The notes under the pieces are model-generated. The model did not search any database. It was not told the DNA's origin and was given only the letters and a program-made list of their open reading frames with translations. Source: an uncultured beta proteobacterium (lineage in GTDB: Bacteria > Pseudomonadota > Gammaproteobacteria > Burkholderiales > Burkholderiaceae_C). Taken from it: a stretch of DNA of 32,790 nucleotides. The stretch spans positions 1 through 32,790 of the forward strand of contig CAIWNX010000049.1 in NCBI GenBank assembly GCA_903914175.1, given 5' to 3'. Below, in pieces: positions 29,216-32,790 of the stretch; positions within the stretch are counted from its first letter, which is position 1, and each line of letters starts with the position of its first letter. A program made the translations under genes and the position numbers.

Positions 29216-30877
29216 ATGGTTTGGCAACAAGTTTATGACCCCTTTCACAGCATGGCGCTGTCAACACTGGCGGCCGCAGTACCGGTCGCCGTGATGTTGA
29301 TTGGCCTTGGCTTTCTGCATCTCAAGGCCCACATTGCCGCCGCTGCCGGTCTGGCTGCGGCGCTATTGATCGCCATCATTGGCTACGGCATGCCGGCCGA
29401 CATGGCGGCCAAGGCCGCCATACTTGGCGGCATGACAGGTCTGATGCCGATTGGCTGGATCGTGCTCAACATTATTTTTCTGCACCAGCTCACCGAACAA
29501 AGCGGCTCCTTCAAGGTGCTGCAGGATTCGATTGCCGGGATCACTGAAGACCGGCGCCTGCAACTGCTGCTGATCGCCTTTGCCTTTGGCGCCTTCTTTG
29601 AAGGCGCTGCCGGCTTTGGTACACCGGTTGCGGTGACGGCAGCGATCCTGATCGGGCTTGGCTTCTCGCCGCTGGCCGCATCGGGCTTGTCGCTGATCGC
29701 CAATACCGCGCCAGTCGCCTATGGCGCCCTCGGCACACCGGTGATCACGCTGGCCAAGGTGCACGGCTACGACCTGATGGCGGTCTCGGCCATGATCGGT
29801 CGTCAACTGCCGTTCTTCTCGCTGCTGGTGCCGTTCTGGCTGATCTGGGCTTTTGCCGGACGCAAGGGCATGATGCAAATCTGGCCAGCGATTCTGGTGA
29901 CGGGTCTGAGCTTTGCCATTCCGCAATTCCTGGTTTCCAACTTCATGGGCCCGGAACTGGTCGACGTCATCGCGGCGCTGGTTTCGATGACCTGCCTGGT
30001 GCTGTTCCTGCGCGTCTGGCAACCCAAGGAAATCTGGCGCTCGGTCTCGCTCAAAGGCCATGAAGCCGACGGCGGCGAGGCCCGTGCACCGGTCGCCATC
30101 ACGCAGCATCCGCGCGCCGATGTCATCCGCGCCTGGGTGCCATGGATCATCCTGACGGTCTTTGTTTTTGCCTGGGGTCTGCCTTCGATCAAAACTTTCT
30201 TCAACGGCATCTTCGCGCCGGCGTTCCCGATGGACGGCCTGCACCTGATGATTGAGAAAGTTGCACCCGTGGTTTCCAAACCGACCAAGGAAGGCGCGGT
30301 CTATGTCTTCGGTCTCCTGTCAGCGACCGGCACTGGCATTCTGCTGGCGGCCATCGTCGGTGGCTTGACGCTGAAGTTCAGCATCGGCCAGTTGATCGGC
30401 GCCTACGGCCGCACGCTGTGGTTGGTGCGCTACTCGCTCATGACCATCGTCCTGATGCTGGGCCTGGGCACGCTGACACGCTACTCCGGTCTGGACACCA
30501 CACTCGGTCTGGCTTTTGCCACAACCGGCGTGCTCTACCCCTTCTTCGGTACCTTGATGGGCTGGCTCGGCGTGGCGCTGACCGGCTCCGACACGGCATC
30601 GAACGTGCTGTTTGGCGGCATGCAAAAAGTGGCGGCGGAACAGCTTGGTCTGTCACCCAATTTGATGGGTGCGGCCAACAGCTCGGGTGGCGTCATGGGC
30701 AAGATGATCGACGCGCAGTCGATCGTGGTGGCCTCTACCGCCACGCGCTGGTTTGACCATGAAGGCGACATCCTGCGCTATGTGTTCTTCCACTCGATCG
30801 CGCTGGCCTGCCTGGTGGGTGTCTTCGTGACGCTGCAAGCCTACGTATTCCCGTTCACGCTGATGGTCGTCAAGTAA
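29216..30877 (+). CDS. lctP: Lactate permease (LctP/LldP family)
   Basis: This 553-aa polytopic membrane protein, with about 12-14 helices, belongs to the lactate permease family. Typical blocks are GAFFEGAAGFGTPVAVTAAIL, written here as GAFFEGAAG then FGTPVAVTAA, the stretch SLIANTAPVAYGALGTPV, and LTGSDTASNVLFGGMQ near the C-terminus. It imports L- and D-lactate (often also glycolate) with protons. The ATG at 29216 has AGAGGAG 8 bp upstream. It is probably part of the lactate regulon. However, 223 bp with repeats separate it from dld, so it may have its own promoter or be expressed at a different level. A terminator follows it. Confidence 0.94.
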   Translation: MVWQQVYDPFHSMALSTLAAAVPVAVMLIGLGFLHLKAHIAAAAGLAAALLIAIIGYGMPADMAAKAAILGGMTGLMPIGWIVLNIIFLHQLTEQSGSFKVLQDSIAGITEDRRLQLLLIAFAFGAFFEGAAGFGTPVAVTAAILIGLGFSPLAASGLSLIANTAPVAYGALGTPVITLAKVHGYDLMAVSAMIGRQLPFFSLLVPFWLIWAFAGRKGMMQIWPAILVTGLSFAIPQFLVSNFMGPELVDVIAALVSMTCLVLFLRVWQPKEIWRSVSLKGHEADGGEARAPVAITQHPRADVIRAWVPWIILTVFVFAWGLPSIKTFFNGIFAPAFPMDGLHLMIEKVAPVVSKPTKEGAVYVFGLLSATGTGILLAAIVGGLTLKFSIGQLIGAYGRTLWLVRYSLMTIVLMLGLGTLTRYSGLDTTLGLAFATTGVLYPFFGTLMGWLGVALTGSDTASNVLFGGMQKVAAEQLGLSPNLMGAANSSGGVMGKMIDAQSIVVASTATRWFDHEGDILRYVFFHSIALACLVGVFVTLQAYVFPFTLMVVK

Positions 30878-30896
30878 GTCAAGACGATTCATCCAA

Positions 30897-30963
30897 GCCG
30901 CCCGTGCTGCGGCGTGTCGACCTCGATGAGGCTGGCACGCTCAAGCCGGGCGGCTTTTTTTTG
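30897..30963 (+). terminator. Terminator after lctP
   Basis: GCCGCCCG (30897-30904) pairs with CGGGCGGC (30947-30954), followed by nine T residues. The 42-nt interior can form its own smaller stem (GTGC/GCAC). It begins 20 bp after the lctP stop and closes the lactate locus. Confidence 0.82.
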
Positions 30964-31765
30964 CCCTAACGAGTTGCGGGAAGGTTCAGCACATTCGATT
31001 TTGCGGCAAGCATCTGCGGCAATTACGAGAAATAGAGCTGGGCCAAAAACAGCAAGACAAGGACCACCATGTGCGGCATGAAAGCACTGAATGCCGATCC
31101 ATTTGATTTGAAGTTCTGGATGAAAGCCAGATCGACTCCTGCGTTTTGATGCGCTGGGTCAATATCCAGAGTCAGTGCCGAGCGGTTGACTATATTTTGC
31201 ATGAACTGACGGTACGCATCAAAAATTTTGGACTTCCTGTGTCGCAGCACCCTGGCTTCCTTGCTGCGATCGCCAGCGACGCAGACGCGCTGCAGCTCAG
31301 GTTTTCTGCCAAGTCATTTTCGAATGCATCCGCCGCATATTCAGGTTGCCAGTTGTAACTCCACGCAACATTTGAATATTGACGACGAAGTCGAAATTTA
31401 GTGCGATGTCATACCTGCGCTCAGCACGAGCGTCACGGCTTTGCGCAGCACCGCAGAGGTCACACGGTGTGAAGTACTTGAGCGCATTGGTCCACATTAG
31501 TCCGAACGGGCTATAGACGAAGACTGTGTCCCCAAATAACATTTGTTACATGTTGGTAACCCGAGTCCCGTTGCCAGCACAGGGCAGTAGACAAGTTTTC
31601 AAATCGCAAATTGTTCGTGCTGCCGGATGAAAGATTGCAGGACTTGTCAGGCCAGCAGTTTCTCGCTCAACCGTCGTTGTTCAGTTTTTAGCCAAGGCAC
31701 CAATGCCTGGCCGTTGCGAGAAGAAGGTGGGTCCCCCGAGCTTAACCAGGCATGAAGGCAAAGGT
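30964..31765. other. About 0.8 kb without a recognisable gene; two short unknown ORFs
   Basis: This stretch has visibly lower GC than its neighbours and no family I recognise. Two minus-strand open frames occur. One at 31297-31542 (81 aa, ATG) includes a run YDIALNFDFVVNIQML. The other at 31023-31250 (75 aa, GTG) ends in a hydrophobic tail, MVVLVLLFLAQLYF. Neither has a convincing ribosome site, so they may be decayed gene pieces. A small inverted repeat GTTAC/GTAAC lies near 31545-31562. I see no RNA gene. Confidence 0.4.
31703..31753 (+). other. Stem-loop in the leader of the multicopper oxidase gene
   Basis: ATGCCTGG (31703-31710) and CCAGGCAT (31746-31753) are perfect 8-bp complements around a 35-nt loop containing GGTGGGTCCCCC. 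The 3' arm ends right before GAAGG, the likely Shine-Dalgarno for the ATG at 31766. Folding could influence translation initiation. It does not match a riboswitch class I know. Confidence 0.4.
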
Positions 31766-32371
31766 ATGAAACATATCGAATTTAGAACCCGCAAGTCGGA
31801 TCTGCTGCTTGCCCTTGTGCTGCTGGCATTGGGCGCGCAATTTCCGGCCAATGTGGCACAGGCCAACGGGGCCTACGGTACCAACACCAACCTCGCGGGC
31901 AAGACCATCAGCGTGCCGACATACTTTGCCAACAGTCCGCAAGGGCTGCAACCGGCGTGGGACCCGGCCACCAGTGCACTCAAGCCCGGCATATTCGTGG
32001 ATACCGGCAAACCGCTGCGCAAATTCGTCGATCTGCTGGGTGGCGCCTACAACGGCCTGGAAACGCTCAGTTCGATGTCCGACCTTGCGGCAGGCATCCC
32101 GGTGGCGATCCCGGAGCCCTGGGTTACACCTGCTGACGTGACCACCGGCGACGACTATTACGAAGTCGCGGTTGTGGAATACACCGAGCAGATGCACAGC
32201 GACCTGCCCAAGGCAACGCGTCTGCGCGGCTATGTGCAGATCGAAACCCCGGCCATTCGTACCAAAGGTCTGAAAGACGTGACCGGCGCGGTTGGCAGCG
32301 AGCATGTTGCAGGTGTCTATCCTGATGGCACGCCGATTAAGGATGCTGCTGGAAACCAGGTTTACTTCGTC
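31766..32371 (+). pseudogene. Multicopper oxidase gene (MofA/OmpB-like), cut by an IS21 element
   Basis: About 202 N-terminal residues of a large bacterial multicopper oxidase remain. There is a signal peptide (LLLALVLLALGAQFPANVAQA), then GKPLRKFVDLLGG, YYEVAVVEYTEQMHSDL and LRGYVQIET. The VYPDGTPIKDAAGNQVYFV stretch in intact relatives leads to the first copper domain. The frame then runs into IS sequence and stops at 32410 after a dozen unrelated residues. All copper-binding HxH motifs would lie downstream and are missing. Relatives include putative manganese or iron oxidases such as Leptothrix MofA. The ATG at 31766 is preceded by GAAGG. The remainder may lie beyond the IS, outside the window. 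Confidence 0.75.
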
Positions 32372-32790
32372 TGTTGCCGCCGACCGAAAACTGACCAGCT
32401 AAAGGCATAAGTGCCGATCCAAAATTGACCAGGGTGTTCCACTGGCCTGCTGAATATTTCAGCAGGTAGCAAAAGGTGATCACCATGGAACTGATAGGCA
32501 AGGTCAGGCGCATGAAACTGCGCGACAAACTCTCCAACAGCGCAATTGCGAAACTTACCGGGTTATCGCGCAATATGGTCAAGAAATGGCTCAAGGCACC
32601 GGGCGCGGTTATTCCGAAATACAGCCGGGAGAGCCCAGCGGGCAAACTTACTGCTTTTGAGGCGACGCTGGACCAGTCGCTCAAAGCCGACTCCCACCGA
32701 CCGAAGCACGCCAGACGCACGGCCAAAGCACTGTTGACGCAAATCCAGGCGCAGGGTTATCTGGGTGGGTACAGCGCAGTGACCGACTTC
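32372..32790 (+). mobile_element. IS21-family insertion sequence, left end (continues past window)
   Basis: The element appears to start at the TG at 32372-32373, where homology to the oxidase frame ends. Two direct repeats of an 18-bp unit follow at 32381-32398 and 32415-32432 (CGACCGAAAACTGACCAG and CGATCCAAAATTGACCAG). This is the multiple terminal repeat pattern of IS21 ends. About 50 bp later the istA gene begins. The right end, istB and any target duplication are not in the window. Confidence 0.8.
32485..32790 (+). CDS. istA: IstA-type transposase of IS21 family, N-terminal part
   Basis: The first 102 codons of a frame that runs off the window encode an IstA-like transposase. It starts MELIGKVRRMKLRDKLSNSA. 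The helix-turn-helix IAKLTGLSRNMVKKWLKAP (residues about 21-39) binds the terminal repeats. The segment SHRPKHARRTAKALLTQIQA with GYLGGYSAVTDF follows, typical of the region before the DDE catalytic domain. The catalytic domain itself lies outside the window. The ATG at 32485 has AAAGGTGA just upstream. Family recognition is by sequence pattern. Confidence 0.88.
   Translation, partial: MELIGKVRRMKLRDKLSNSAIAKLTGLSRNMVKKWLKAPGAVIPKYSRESPAGKLTAFEATLDQSLKADSHRPKHARRTAKALLTQIQAQGYLGGYSAVTDF

Noticed and set aside
31023-31250. 75-residue minus-strand frame as a real membrane protein gene
   Set aside because: It has a GTG start with no clear ribosome site and no recognised family. It is described only as part of the unassigned stretch.
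31680-31766. Possible Mn-responsive (yybP-ykoY) or c-di-GMP riboswitch before the multicopper oxidase
   Set aside because: The conserved loop sequences of either class could not be found. Only a simple stem-loop is supported.

Overview
The window looks like a chromosomal segment of a betaproteobacterium. The evidence is the GC-rich coding sequence, a HoxA-type hydrogenase regulator, HypX, a DUF5666/DUF6502 lipoprotein pair, and intergenic repeats of a style familiar in Burkholderiales/Rhodocyclales. No rRNA or tRNA gene was seen, so the genus is not fixed. Both ends carry sequence that looks IS21-like. A terminal repeat on the left abuts a beheaded nuclease gene. A new IS21 copy on the right cuts a multicopper oxidase gene.

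Region 1 (about 0.5-17.6 kb, minus strand) is one long uptake [NiFe]-hydrogenase locus. In transcription order it reads hybO (small subunit), hybA (Fe-S protein), hybB (membrane quinone-reacting subunit), hybC (large subunit), hybD (protease), a HypC/HybG chaperone, hybE, hypA, hypB, hypF, hypC, hypD, hypE, hypX, a phosphofructokinase, and hoxA. The first part follows the E. coli Hyd-2 (hyb) layout. HypX (CO ligand supply in air) and HoxA (sigma-54 activator) are additions typical of aerobic H2 oxidisers. A good -24/-12 promoter faces into hybO. A second faces the other way into a HupE/UreJ nickel permease gene (17.9-18.5 kb), so nickel import, enzyme and maturation probably respond together. 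A terminator-like hairpin after hybC and two related hairpin elements inside the operon may set subunit and accessory gene levels.

Region 2 (18.6-22.3 kb) is the least understood part. A DUF6502 protein and a DUF5666 lipoprotein form a minus-strand pair. They are divergent from a lipoprotein with two cytochrome c domains separated by an Ig-like spacer. Two near-identical palindromes built on GGGAAA..TTCCC lie in the shared 205-bp promoter region. This is the best candidate here for an undescribed regulated surface redox module.

Region 3 (22.4-30.9 kb) is a lactate catabolism locus: a GntR/FadR-type repressor (lldR) divergent from lutA-lutC-lutB-dld (each overlapping the next by 4 bp), then lctP. 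Two TGGTAATACCA operators and a sigma-70-like promoter lie between lldR and lutA. LutABC would oxidise L-lactate and the FAD/Fe-S enzyme D-lactate. No LldD-type enzyme is present. The cell could thus feed electrons from H2 and both lactate isomers to the quinone pool.

Region 4 (30.9-32.8 kb) holds a terminator, about 0.8 kb with no recognisable gene, the broken multicopper oxidase gene and the start of an IS21 element with istA.
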